From: Cercospora beticola
Taxonomy: Eukaryota; Ascomycota; Dothideomycetes; Mycosphaerellales; Mycosphaerellaceae
Reading direction: 5' to 3'
NCBI RefSeq assembly: GCF_033473495.1
Contig: NC_088939.1
Span: forward strand, 4,960,001 to 5,024,000
Length of the DNA: 64,000 nt
The first letter of the stretch is position 1, and each line of letters opens with the position of its first letter. Positions 34,301 to 45,385 of the stretch are shown piece after piece. The notes under the pieces were generated by a model. The model was given only the letters and a program-made list of their open reading frames with translations. It had not been told where the DNA came from and searched no databases. A program made the position numbers and the translations under genes.

Positions 34301-34958
34301 CAACACTCGCGGTCCTGCCACCAATCTCTGGTCTCCGTTCGACCAAGATCCGACTCACCGCGCCATTCATGTCAAGTCTCCAATCGGCAAGAAGCCCAAT
34401 ATCATCGACATCGAGCTCGGTCCAGTGAGGAGCAGCAAGTCCAAGCGCTCTCAACGCGCTGCTATTGGCAGTCAGTACGAGCCCCGCGACCTGCATCTCG
34501 TCAAGACCAAGCGTATGTCTGATGCCCAGCTCGCGGCGCGCTCCGCTGGTTGGACCATGTTTCCTCGCCAGCAGGGTCCGCCTGATCCGGTCGCCGGCGG
34601 CGGAGGTAGCACTCCCTGGTCGTCCTCCTCGACCTACCCAATGCTTCTCAAGCCCGAGACCGAGATGCAGCGCGATGATCGTCTCGAACAAAAGCGCATC
34701 TCCAAGCGCTTCCTCTTTGGCTGCGCCGCTTTCCCGCCTTTCACCCTCCTCTTCGGCCTCGGCTTCTTCGACCGCCTCATCGCCAAGCGCTCTGGTGGTC
34801 GTTTCAAGGAGGCTTGCCCTTCGGAGAAGCGCAACGCGCTCATCGTCTTCTTCCCTCTTGGGATGATCTTCTGGGCTGTTTGCATTCTGGTCCTCTTGCT
34901 GGTGATCATCCTTGCCAAGGGTAAGGGTGGCGAGGATAGCTCGCCTTTTGGCGCTTAG
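31329..34958 (+). CDS. Large orphan protein with two C-terminal membrane segments
   Basis: Three exons (31329-32187, 32238-32772, 32837-34958) encode 1171 residues; both introns have GTAAGT/CAG or GTATGT/CAG borders and keep frame. The first ~1080 residues are Ser/Pro/Asp-rich and apparently disordered, apart from a helical segment around ESKDKVAAYEDIDNKVRCIV. The C-terminus, from about residue 1090, has two hydrophobic stretches: FLFGCAAFPPFTLLFGLGFF and, after a basic loop, IVFFPLGMIFWAVCILVLLL. This suggests a tail-anchored hairpin in an internal or plasma membrane with a large cytosolic domain. I recognise no family; the composition resembles fungal 'serine-rich protein' annotations. Continuous long frame and good codon use make the gene itself certain. 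Confidence 0.78.
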
Positions 34959-36721
34959 TTCGGTCTGGCAGTAGAAACGTCCGCTGCCGCTAGTTTAGCT
35001 GCGTATGAATATGCAGAGATGATGTCCCGCGGGGACATAGTGAAAATGAAAATGAAAATTCGTACAATACTTGTTTCCTCGTTGACTCTTTTTTGACCAT
35101 GTCCGATGGTTTGGTGCTTGTTTCTCTGGTGTACTAAGGGTCTCGAAGGCATGAAAGGTGAAGGAGCTCAAGATCTGGAGTGATGCGGTGCCGGGAGAGT
35201 GTAAGAAGATATTGTTCAATTTCGACTATGACCGATGGCATGATGCATGTTTTTCCGGAGAAATGAAGGCTTGGAAGGCATCGGGGATGCAGAAGCTGAT
35301 GAACGGGAGTGTTTCACTGCTGAGAGAATTGGGATGTACTGTTTGAAATGACTATTTCACTTGTTGTGATGCCTGTCTCTCCGTATTGGAAGGGTGTGGA
35401 GAGGCAGTAGAGGCGAAGATGGTGGGGATCGGGTTTAATTGATTGCTTCGAGAGTGCCCGAATCGTCCGGTGATTTTCGCTAGACTCCTCGACGTGGATC
35501 TTCTTTCTGCTTTTCCGAGGGGTTAAGAGGTACTGGAGGTAGAAATTGCGGGAAGCTGGTCTACTCGCTTTTTTGGAGATGTCTTACATGTTTTGTTAGA
35601 TTTGTTCAAATCTCTGGCTTTGGCATTCGTCTCTCTGGGCGGTCGGATTGCTTGCAATGCACTGCAGGTGAAGAAGTTGAGGTTCTTCGGAGTTTAGTTT
35701 TTTGGAAATATGCTGAAAGCGTGTTGGGAGAAGTCCATGCGCTTCATCTTGAAGTCCACCTCGATGGATTGAAACGGTTGAGAGGTTTGAGGTGTGCAGA
35801 TGGTCAAAATCTGGCTTGCTCGATCTTTTCGAGTCGTCTTGAGATTGTTTTGATTACATTCAGGTGCTTGACCTGAGCGATTTGTTCTCTCTTTCAAAGA
35901 CACGATGTAATTTAAGACGTGTAGATATCATAGACATGAAGGCACTCTTCGTTTTTTGGAGCTGAGTTGGTTGACTCGCCTTTCTTGGCCATGTTTAGTG
36001 TTTCTCTGATCATGGAAGGCTTTCGGAGCCATCAGATGTGGAAGATATCAGGAGTGAAGTCGTGCACATATGCATGAATGTCGATCTCTCATGTATACCA
36101 CGAGTCAGGATCGGCACGTCATATATTGGCTCCAGAAATAAGTGCCGAGATCTTCGATAAAGGATGCGCGGTGTAAAGTCAAGGTAGTTCGTCCAATTAT
36201 TCTTGAAATTACGACGTTCGAGGTAGAAGTCATGAATTTTTTCTTGTTGAGCGGTGCTGCAGTTCTTGTGTTGGTTTGTCGGTTCGTGAGAAGGGGTGAC
36301 TTGGGCTAAGCACTTGCTGTTTTGTTTTGTGCCGTGCGACGTAATTCTCCTAGAGCTGTTCGGGTGTTGCTGATGATCGTAGCTCTAGGCCGGTCGCCTC
36401 GAAAGATCTAGTGAAAGGTGCAAACGACGCCTGCAAGTTCACAGAACGTCCTGAGACCTGAACATTGTCGCACCTACCTTGTTGAGTCAGCATTGGTCTT
36501 TCCACAATCGGCGCTCAAGATCGACGTGGGAGGAGGAAGCAAGTAACGTGAAGTTGCTCTATTGCTGTTGGATATATACAAAAAGTTCCAATTATCATAG
36601 CTCTTGCTTCAATGTCATTTCAGAAGAGGAGCAAAGGTTTTGGTATCATGAAGTGCGTCCATCCAAGATCGCAGTTTTATAATCCCCAATTATTATCCTA
36701 GCGTTATTTCTCGCACACTAT
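34959..36721. other. Gene-poor, T-rich intergenic region
   Basis: About 1.76 kb with visibly lower GC and more T/G on the plus strand than its neighbours. Open frames are short (<75 codons) and unsupported. Both flanking genes end here (convergent), so it must contain both 3' UTRs; the length is more than they need. A noncoding transcript or decayed sequence is possible. Confidence 0.45.
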
Positions 36722-37438
36722 TTACAAGAGAGCGGCGACGATTGGTGCCAGGATACCGCCCAGAGCAGCGAGCAGAGGGGCAAGAGCTACCAAAAGACCG
36801 CCAACAAGGCCGCTGAGCCCGACAACGAGGGCTGGGAGCTCAGTGGTGAGGAATGGCTGGAGAGCGACGTAAACAGCAGCTGATGGGTGGTTAGCACATG
36901 CATTGTCTGACGAGTCAGGTGTAGTAAACGTACTCAAGGAGAGAGTGTTGAGGACAGAGCCGAGAGCTGGGTTCAGCTGCTGGAGGATAGGAAGCAGGAG
37001 GTTGGCGAGGACGATTGGACGACCGTCGAGTTGGCCGAGGACGTCTGGAAGGTCGGCAAGTGTCTGACGCTTCTGCTGCTTCTGGGCGCGGACAGCGTTG
37101 ACCTTGGCAGTGGTCTCGCGGAATGCCTGGCGGATACCAGCGATGTCACCCATGATCGAATCGGCAGCGGCCTCCTTGTCCTCAACAGAGGCATCCTCTG
37201 GGAGTGCAGCGGTGACTTGGGCTGTGGAGAGATTAGCCTGGGATCTCGGTAGGATGTGGAGTGGAGGAGGCGTACTCATGTGGGAGGTGAATGGCTTCAG
37301 CTCCTCGTTCAAAGTGACGAGCCACTGCTCGAGAGTGCCTTGGGTCTGGCGCTTCTCGACGGCAGCGTTTTCCACAGAGGTAGGGGCTGCCCAAGCCAGG
37401 ACAGAGAGGGCTGGGAGAGCGAAGAGAGAGAACTTCAT
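36722..37438 (-). CDS. Secreted protein with hydrophobic C-terminus, unknown
   Basis: Three exons (37438-37276, 37221-36934, 36879-36722) give 202 residues. Both introns are 54 nt with GTACG donors. MKFSLFALPALSVLAWA is a clear signal peptide, followed by a Kex2-like dibasic site (VEKRQ) at about residue 30, and a second KR at the QQKRQT motif. The centre is helical and acidic (DASVEDKEAAADSIMGDIAGI). The end is a run of Leu/Ala/Gly/Val with VGLSGLVGGLLVALAPLLAALG up to the stop, which could be a GPI signal, a membrane insertion segment or a surface-active tail. No family recognised; the two dibasic sites could release a ~90-residue peptide. Confidence 0.75.
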   Translation of the reverse strand: MKFSLFALPALSVLAWAAPTSVENAAVEKRQTQGTLEQWLVTLNEELKPFTSHMSTPPPLHILPRSQANLSTAQVTAALPEDASVEDKEAAADSIMGDIAGIRQAFRETTAKVNAVRAQKQQKRQTLADLPDVLGQLDGRPIVLANLLLPILQQLNPALGSVLNTLSLSTFTTPDSSDNACANHPSAAVYVALQPFLTTELPALVVGLSGLVGGLLVALAPLLAALGGILAPIVAALL

Positions 37439-37551
37439 TTTGGTGGAGTTTTCAGGTCTTGGTTATTGAAGTGAAGAGAAGTGAAAACTTTTGTTGTGAA
37501 GTGATAGTCGTTGTGTGATGGTCGAGCCAGAACGAGGTCCAGATCAGTGTT

Positions 37552-37559
37552 TATATATC
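37552..37559 (-). promoter_or_regulatory. TATA box of the secreted-protein gene
   Basis: On the minus strand the sequence reads ATATATAA about 115 nt before the ATG at 37438. A good TATA box at this distance is usual for strongly regulated secreted-protein genes in fungi. Confidence 0.55.
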
Positions 37560-40053
37560 CGTTCGATGACTTGTGAAGACCTCACAACGGTCATACGTGC
37601 AGTGCTAGTAGATCTCAACACATTGTCGATCGTTCCCACATCGTTGCCGTTGTTGCAACTCCGTGCTGGCAACAACAGTATCTTTTTGCGCTGTCGGAAG
37701 TCATTCCAACAAGGCCCAATACTGCGTTGTCCGGCATTGGTAAAGATCTGGGAGTTTAACTCGTAGCTTTAACTGCAGTAAGCGTTGACTTGTCGATCAG
37801 AGGCGCCGTCATGTGGGTATGCGGCGTCGCCGGCTGAGAGCAAATCTCACGGCATAGGTCAGAGGCGTAGCGCAGATACCGCATAGCAGTGCTACCCGTG
37901 AGTCGGCGAGTACTTCGGGGGATGTCCGGGGCGAATGAACGTTGACACTCGGCGGCATTGTAGACTATTCCGCCAAGCGTTGGCTTGCACAACCAGCCGC
38001 ACAGCACAGCAGCTATGCAGATCTGTGCATGTGAATGTGTGGCGTAGCCAGCGAGGTGGCATCTCAGATGATTCTTGGTCATTTTGTGGCATCCTAATCC
38101 GGTATTTCTTGTGATTAGGCGAGTGATATGGCGATCATGGGCTGTCGACGAGTGATAGTTTGTACTATGCATCCGAACACTCACACTCAACACAAATCAT
38201 CGTTCCCATCACCGCCTTGCGACATACACGCCTGAAGGTTCCAGTGAAGGCCGGGTGTGGTACAAGGAAGAGCCAGTATGCTCGGAGAAAATTGCACGTG
38301 CTCCTGAACTGCAAACGAGATCGCATGCAATCGCTAACGTTGTCATTGTGATCACCAGTGCGCCCTGTGCGGCAACATCGGATGGCCGGCAAACATTCTT
38401 GACGCAAGGTGCACCGGCCCTAAAGTGGTGCAGAATGTGGGCTCAGCTGCAGCTTTGGGCCGGCGTCGGTGAGAGCGTGTCAGAGTACTGTTGGGCTGCC
38501 GGGAGAGTGTTGACACGGAGGTCCGCAGTCGCTGGGGCACTAAGTGTGCTTTCCCACTTGGTGTTAGCGTTAGAGCGGGAAGTGATCAGCATTCGCTTGT
38601 GAGGTCAATGACTTCGAACAAGCCTTGAGGCGCGCGATTCTTACTCAAAGCAGACCATGCGAGCAGAATAGTCCAGTCGGAGGCCAGGGCAGCGCCGGAC
38701 TGCAGTCCGCCCTTCACGCACCGATTTGAGCGAGTTGTTGCGAGTTGACATTTTGATCTGCAGGTCAGTCACAGTGCCAGCAATCGGGTTCTCTCAGGTT
38801 ACTGCTGTCTTGGAGTCCAGCTTGAGACCAGCGACGACAACATTGATCGCCGTTCGTTCGACGACCAAGCAGAAGACATGAAGTGCACAGCGGGGAATAT
38901 CCCATGTGGCTGACGGTCCCAGCTTCGTGGCACCTTAGGTCGTTGTCGGCAATCTGTGTCTCGGATTCGGATCTGAGCTGCATCTTGCTGATCTCATTCT
39001 GCTCCTTGGTTCTGTCGCGTCATGCCCGTGCAGGCGGCCCGCGGATTGCAGTATTGGGTAGATGTGTATCATCCACAATAGTTCTAGCTTGATGCAAAGC
39101 ACGTGCTGGGCTACGATTCGATGTCCAGTTCAAGGGCCGCCCCAAATGGAGCCACGCTGTCGAATTGCTCTGGTTCGGACGTATGCGATGTTCCTGTATT
39201 GGCACACAGGTTGCCGCGAACCCGCTCATGCAGCTTGATGTGGCTGTAGCGATGGTCGTGGCGGGTGATGCGTTGTTGGCAAGATGATCGTATGCCCGTT
39301 GTAGAAAGTGCAGTGCAGAAGAGAACTCGATGGCACCGCAGACTTGCCAAGCCCAAGCTCAACCTGAGGCATTCGTTTCCCTTGTTGGACCGGCCATTGG
39401 AACATTCGCATTCATTGTGCTCAATCAGATCTGCGACGAGAGACTGCAGAGAAGATGATCCAACACGTGCTACAACCCCAACATTCGCTGATCTTGCTCT
39501 GCTTGTGATCGGTGCATTGCGGGAGTATCATCTTCATCATTGGGTCAGGGTCTCGCTACCTGTCTGATCATCAACTGTAACGCCGAAGGGCCCACCGCCC
39601 TGCGTTAATCCAGAGAGGCATGTCTGTCTTGTCAAGAATGTGCAGCTTGAAGATCGCTCAGAGGAGCCGATAGCGCGCTCTTATGCATAAGGGTGACATG
39701 AAGTATAGCTTGACTCCAGCTGATGTCCTGCATATCAGCCGCTGTGTCACCTCACCACTCCAGAGCCTTTCGGCAGTTCGGCCCAACAGAATACTTAGCA
39801 TATACCTTCGCCACGCCACCCACGCCATTCAAACCATCTCGTTCTCTCGGTTTCCAAGTTCCGCACGACTCGATGGAGCGACCCCGTTTAAGGCGGCAGG
39901 GCAACACTCGCCCCAACCGAACTGTGTCTGGAGCCTCGCGTTGTGATATGAATGTTCCTATTTGGCGAGAGCATCCGCAGGTCCCAAAACTACCGCCACC
40001 GTCACGTCGGCTGCTCGACGTTTCCGCTGGTACGATTTGTTCTTGACCCTTCA
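37560..40053. other. Long intergenic region
   Basis: About 2.5 kb between the secreted-protein promoter and the monooxygenase stop codon. Frames of 60-145 codons are open on both strands, but they overlap, lack domains and have no coherent splicing. I see no tRNA or element ends in it. Confidence 0.45.
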
Positions 40054-41987
40054 TCACTCAATCTCCCACGCAACTTCCTCCCGATCTCGAATGTACGGCA
40101 CAGGCGCATCAGGCCCATACTTGACCTGTCCAATCGTCCTTCCATCTCCTAAGAACGCGAATACGTTATCCGGGTCCTTGTACTCCATCTCAAAATGCTC
40201 GAACCTGGGTCGCTTCATGAACTTCAGATGGTGCAACATACTTCCCGGCCACACATAGACTCTGCCGTCCTTGGTATTGTCCTTGTACCAACTCTTGCAG
40301 TCTTCCGCCCAGATGGAATGCTTCGCATGCCAGGCGTCTTCGTAGGCGTTCAGTTGGTCTGTGATGCGTTGCTTCGGGTGCATGGATTTGACTTGGTCTT
40401 GTTGGAGCTTTTGGCAGCATTGAAGCATGTATTCGATTTGGACCTCGTGCGACGGAAGAGCACATCCTTGGGCCCAATTGCCCCGTGGGCCGTTCGTGAC
40501 GAAGTAGTTGGGAAAGCCGGGATGTGCGATCGAGGCATAGATGTTTGGGCCTGATTGGTCTTGCATGACTTGACCGTTAAGGCCAGTGATCTTGAAATGT
40601 GGTAGGTATTGGACATCGAAGCCAGTGGCGCAGATGAGAACGTCAACTTCGACCTCCTGTCCTGCAGCGGTGACCAGGCCAGACGGGGTGATCTTTGCAA
40701 TCTCACCCCAGATCACATCGACATTCTCCCGGGTCAGCGCCTCGAGGTATCCTTCTCCAGGAGTCAATCGACGGCAACCGGGGCTCCATGAAGGAATAAG
40801 CTTCTGCTGAAGATCTTCTCGTCCGTTCAGTCGCTCTCGCATGGTGTGCTGCACATACTCCTTAAACTTGACATTCAGCTCACTGCCTCGATAGAACATG
40901 TCCCACCCTCCCACGATCGACTTCTCCATTCGCGTTCGATAATCTTGCAAGTACGCCGGATCATCGCGGAAACGTTGCTTCTCCTTCTCGGTATAGTAGT
41001 GCTTGCCGGCTGCAGCATTTGCCGGGTCCATGGAATCTGGATCAGCTTCTTTGTTGTCTATACTGGCACCAAACTGAGGCGCGATATATGTGACATTACG
41101 CATGAAGATCGACAGCTTCGAAGCCGTTGCTGCGACATGAGGGACAATTTGGATCGAACTGGACCCAGTGCCGATTACTGCGACGCGTTTACCAGCCCAG
41201 TCCAGATCTTTAGGCCAAGCAGCCGAATGAGCAAGCTTGCCTTGGAAGTCGTGCAGCCCTTCAATGGCTGGCCACTTCCACTTAGTGAGCACGCCAGAGC
41301 CATTGTGAAGGACATGGCAGGTATCATAGAAGGTGCTGCCATCGACACGGTTTTTCAACTCGACCTTCCACAAGCCTTGAAGATCGTTCCATTCCGCGCT
41401 GATCACTTCTGTATCGGTCTTGACATACTCTTGTAGGTTGTTCTTGTCGTAGAAACTTTTGAAGTACTCCTGGATCCTGCTTTCGTCAACGATCAACCCG
41501 ATAGGCTGACAGGCCCGGAGAACCTACTCTGGTGCGTATGCATAATACGAAGTCCAGTTGGGATTTGGCTACAGACAAAGATTAGAGATCAGCCAAAAGA
41601 CAACGTTGCGCCAGACGAATTTCATCGTACCTCGAATGGGAAGGTATACGTGTGCTGTTGGCAAAGTCAGCTCAACGAGGTTCGACACTGGTAGTATGGG
41701 AGCTTACTGCAGGAATGTCGCAGGCACATCCTACTCAGATAATCAGTATTGTGAGCCTATGGAGTGCATCATTGCATCTCACCTGGATATCGATTCTCCC
41801 ACCAAGTGCCACCGACCTCGGCATTCTTCTCGTAGCAGACGAGTTCGAAATTCGATAGCATACGGCGAGCTTTCACAGCACAGAGCATGCCACTGGCACC
41901 CATACCCACGTGAATGATACGGATCTTTTGTGGATCACATTGCGGATGTTCAGGCACTTGCATGCCGGGCTCTTGTAGATGAGGCAT
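40054..41987 (-). CDS. Flavin monooxygenase, Baeyer-Villiger type
   Basis: Five exons (41987-41783, 41730-41708, 41654-41631, 41568-41528, 41476-40054) encode 571 residues; exons 2-4 are only 23, 24 and 41 nt. Spliced, they restore the conserved run WWENRYPG-CACDIPA-HTYTFPFE-PNPNWTSYYAYAPE-IQEY. FAD loop GMGASG is at residues 28-33, the BVMO fingerprint FxGxxxHxxxWP at about 175-186 (FQGKLAHSAAWP), and the NADPH loop GTGSSS at about 200-205. ATGFD near the C-terminal third is also typical. The enzyme would insert oxygen next to a ketone, or oxidise S/N atoms, using NADPH; the substrate is unknown. No biosynthetic backbone gene sits nearby, so a catabolic or detoxifying role is as likely as a metabolite pathway. 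Confidence 0.92.
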
Positions 41988-43343
41988 CTTTGCCAAGGTA
42001 TATTGTACGCAGCAACGGTGTTCGGTATGCCTGTCGGTTCTGGGCGATACTCACGATGTAATATCAGACAGTGCAAGTCCAGCCTTACCACTCCTTATAA
42101 GTAGATCTGCTCTTGGGCTGTCTTGTACCTGTCAGTAGCTACGACACGGTCGATTACACCTTCTCCACCACGTGGATGCATCCGACCTCGGGTGCCCCTC
42201 CAGCTATGTGAAGCTGCACGCCACAACTTTCGGGGCAAGTGGGCCGAGTCAAGCACGGGTTCCGCGGTGCGAGTACAGTGTTGCCTCAAAAGGCAAGATA
42301 TTGATACCGTGGTGCTCTTAGACCCAATGGGCTGTCATCAAGGACATACTTCATCGCGCGTTGGTGCCGCGGGATTCGAGGCCTGCCCAAGGGCAACGCA
42401 AGGCATATGCCTGGTTCAAGCCACGCGCAGAGCCTGACCACTGGAGTGACTGGCGCTTCTGCCATCTATGTGACTGGTAGTCCAAACGTGAGACGTGATG
42501 CACTGCAGGTCTGCATCACTCCTCTTTGTAGCACTTTCCCGGTACCAATTACTCGGCTGAACATGCTTCGAGCAGCTGATTCAGACGGTCGGCCTGTTTC
42601 GTATCTGCTGTCGAGCTGCATGTGAGGAGATGCATGATAAGTGTCGAATATCAGTGTTGTTGTCAACGACGTTGAGGACGCGTAGAAAGAACTGGAGAAG
42701 ACGACGGGGTAACTAGCCGCGAGGAGAGTGCTTATGTAATCTCTCTTGGCACCAGCCGCCGCTTTCCAGGTTTGTTGCTATCGTCGACTTCTTGCATCTC
42801 GTCCTCCGACAACATGTCAGCTCCATGCGTGCACATCGAATATGCGGGGTCTCTAATTCACTCCAACAAGTCTTGATCTTGACCTTCGGGAGGTTTTTCC
42901 CGGCGAAGAATCCGCATGCTCACCAGCGTCCCGTGATTTCCTGCTTTTGTTCCTGCAGCCACCTTGGTACAAACGGCACATCTCCTGGTCGTAGGCGAAG
43001 CATTGCGCCTCGCCTTCTTGACCTGGTATCTTGTGGACAGATGAGCAACTGCATTTCTCTTACACGTTCGCGTTTGTCTAGTCAAAATGTCATCACCTTC
43101 CGGCGAAGATGCAGCCTGGCTTTTTCCCATTTGCTGCACTACGGATATACCCATTGAGGTACGAAACCCCGATCGAGACACGAGAAATTCTGACACCGAG
43201 AACAGATCATACATCGTATCCTTGTACACCATGAAGCGCAGGAACGACCTACTTTCGTCTTTGTAGATTCGGTGGACCAAGCCTATAATGGGCCTTCAGA
43301 ATCTGGGGCATTGCGATCTCCACCTGATTATCCTTTCATCGGC
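41988..43343. other. Intergenic region
   Basis: About 1.36 kb between divergent genes. A frame beginning at ATG 43087 and a possible intron at 43159-43266 lead towards the next gene but arrive in the wrong phase, so I do not join them. Otherwise nothing supported. Confidence 0.45.
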
Positions 43344-44702
43344 ATGACAGACGTGCAGTGCTGGGAAATGCTTTGTGGCATTCGAGGAACATCAGCCTCA
43401 CATTTTTCGACGTCTGCATTTGTGATCATGGACGAGCGCTCGAAGCACGATGACACTGTGCTTTTAGTACAAGTCCCCTCCGGATCTCGAGGAACACGTT
43501 CTATTCGTACCGACTTTGCTACTGCACAAGAGACTCTCATACGATGGAAGTTTGAGTATGGCAGTGTATCGGAAGATGAAGAATACTTAGAAGATGTAGG
43601 CTACGATGATGTCTTACGTGATTTTTATCAAGAAGGTGTTCGACGAGAGCGAGCCACACCAGCGCGTGGCTCTGGAGTGCCCATCAACACTGCTCAAGCG
43701 CATCCGCAGACAGATTGTGCACTGTTTCGACTACCTGCTGAGCTGCGACTCCAGATCTACGGGCTTGTCATCGGCTCTGGTGTGATTCACATTCGCACAC
43801 AAGAGTGCAAGCGCCATAGCCGGCCCCGTCCACATTTTGGATTCTACAAAGCTTATTCGTACGCTGTCTGCCGGTTGCCGGATACTTGGGTCAGCGAGTA
43901 TGAGAAAAGCCGTGAGCAGGATGAGAGCTCGGGTCCGAACCGCCCAAAGGAGATTTATCGCTTCGCCCACGATCGCTGTGTGGACCATCTTTCAGACTTT
44001 ACGGCGCAGAGGTATACCGGGCTACCTCTTCCTTGCCGTTTTGGATTCGATGATCCGCATATGCGCAGGTTTGGCCATCCGAATAACTGTGGTCTTTGCG
44101 AAGAACATCACATGAAACTCGCAGAAGAGTTCGGGTCGCCGCCTGAAGGACTAAAACGACGCCACGCTTCTTCTGAACTGGACCTGAATTTACTATTCGC
44201 TTGTCGGCAAATTTACCACGAAGCTGCAATAATCCCCTTTCAGAATTTCGTCTTCGATTTCTTCGATTTCGGCCCCTTCGAGGTTGAACATTGGGCAACC
44301 AAGATTCTGTACACTCATCAAGCGAGGGCGATCAAGACAGTACATTTCGAATGCTACGTCCATCCACCGCATTTGCGGAACCTGCAGTTCCTACATTGTG
44401 TCTCATCATCTCTCAAGGGTGTGACACAGCTACGACTTTCGATCGTTAATACCGGCTCGAGAAGCCATCCCATCAGTGCTTTTGACCTGAATGCCCCTCT
44501 CTCCCAAGGCTCCGGCGAAGATGGTGGTGATTCTGAAGAAGAATCCATAGACTGGGGGCAGGTCAATTCTCAGACCAAAGTGAAGATTTGTCAAGTCATC
44601 ATTAACAAAGGAGGGACGAGGGGTGAGAGAAGGATGTTGGCCGCGCATATTGAGAGGCTGTTTACGGAGACCGATATCGACGCGTTTGATCAGAGGTCGT
44701 AA
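43344..44702 (+). CDS. 2EXR-domain protein (F-box-like fungal family)
   Basis: One exon of 452 residues from the first in-frame ATG. It carries the 2EXR-type motif found in many lineage-expanded Pezizomycotina proteins: ALFRLPAELRLQIYGLVIGSGVIHI, followed further on by LNLLFACRQIYHEAAIIPFQNFVFDF, where a Cys-Arg-Gln-Ile-Tyr-x-Glu core is conserved. A DEEYLEDVGYDDVL acidic patch precedes it, and a GEDGGDSEEESIDW acidic patch lies near the end. Several Cys/His residues between 44000 and 44110 (CGLCEEHHMK) could bind zinc. Function of the family is unknown; the first motif resembles an F-box helix. The frame is open upstream of 43344 back to the stop at 43264, so a short 5' exon may be missing. 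Confidence 0.78.
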   Translation: MTDVQCWEMLCGIRGTSASHFSTSAFVIMDERSKHDDTVLLVQVPSGSRGTRSIRTDFATAQETLIRWKFEYGSVSEDEEYLEDVGYDDVLRDFYQEGVRRERATPARGSGVPINTAQAHPQTDCALFRLPAELRLQIYGLVIGSGVIHIRTQECKRHSRPRPHFGFYKAYSYAVCRLPDTWVSEYEKSREQDESSGPNRPKEIYRFAHDRCVDHLSDFTAQRYTGLPLPCRFGFDDPHMRRFGHPNNCGLCEEHHMKLAEEFGSPPEGLKRRHASSELDLNLLFACRQIYHEAAIIPFQNFVFDFFDFGPFEVEHWATKILYTHQARAIKTVHFECYVHPPHLRNLQFLHCVSSSLKGVTQLRLSIVNTGSRSHPISAFDLNAPLSQGSGEDGGDSEEESIDWGQVNSQTKVKICQVIINKGGTRGERRMLAAHIERLFTETDIDAFDQRS

Positions 44703-44863
44703 CATTTTCAACTCGTCGACCATAACGTTTGGAGCGCTCTACACATGTTCATAACACAGCCGTAGCCTCAATTTTTGTAAAGGACAAAGTTGGGTATCTC
44801 ATTATTTCCATCAGTGCGCCGGATTCCATCTCTTTACCAGATTTCCCGTTGCTGTTGCCAATT

Positions 44864-45385
44864 CTACGACCTCAAAGCCTTCACGGCATCCCTGAAAGTC
44901 GTTACAATCCCATCCAACACCTCTTGCGCATCCGCTTTTTTGCTTTCCGGTGTCTTGCTTAATAACGCCGCCCCCAGAACAATCACAAAACTCCCCAAGT
45001 CTTCCAATTTCTCGGCCACGTTCTCCAGTACGCCCGCTCGATTCAATTTTTGCTTGGCTTTTCTCAGATCCAATATCGTCTCATCGACCGCAGGCTGCAT
45101 TGCATTTCTCACATAGTAGGTCACAACCAGTGCCTCGCTCTCAGAGACTGTCCCATTGAGGCCCGCGACATCACGGCCTGCTTGGAGGATTGTAGAGCTG
45201 ATGCTTTCAAGGTCGGAGAGTATTGCTGTGGCATTGAAGTTCTTGATATCGTTGCTGATCGTCGCCAGACCAGAATTTATCTCATCGATGGAAAGATGTA
45301 TTTGTGCCAGAGCCGAAGTTTCGCGTGGTATGATAGTCGCCAGAGCCGCAGTGGCGAGAATAAAGAGGTTCGTGATCCCAATCAT
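44864..45385 (-). CDS. HsbA-like hydrophobic surface-binding / cell-wall protein
   Basis: One exon of 173 residues. Signal peptide: MIGITNLFILATAALA, then TIIPRE. The body is an all-helical HsbA domain: IHLSIDEINSGLATISNDIKNF, AILSDLESISSTILQAGRDV, then VSESEALVVTYYV, and the closing helices with KTPESKKADAQEVLDGIV and TFRDAVKALRS. Aspergillus HsbA binds hydrophobic surfaces and helps recruit lytic enzymes; relatives are called cell-wall galactomannoproteins. An NGT sequon (NGTVS) supports secretion. The frame is open upstream to 45514, but those residues lack a signal, so ATG 45385 is chosen. It ends only ~160 nt from the stop of the convergent 2EXR gene. Confidence 0.82.
   Translation of the reverse strand: MIGITNLFILATAALATIIPRETSALAQIHLSIDEINSGLATISNDIKNFNATAILSDLESISSTILQAGRDVAGLNGTVSESEALVVTYYVRNAMQPAVDETILDLRKAKQKLNRAGVLENVAEKLEDLGSFVIVLGAALLSKTPESKKADAQEVLDGIVTTFRDAVKALRS

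Noticed and set aside
43087..43266. Upstream exon for the 2EXR gene starting at ATG 43087
   Set aside because: The apparent intron 43159-43266 joins in the wrong phase, and no other donor restored the frame.
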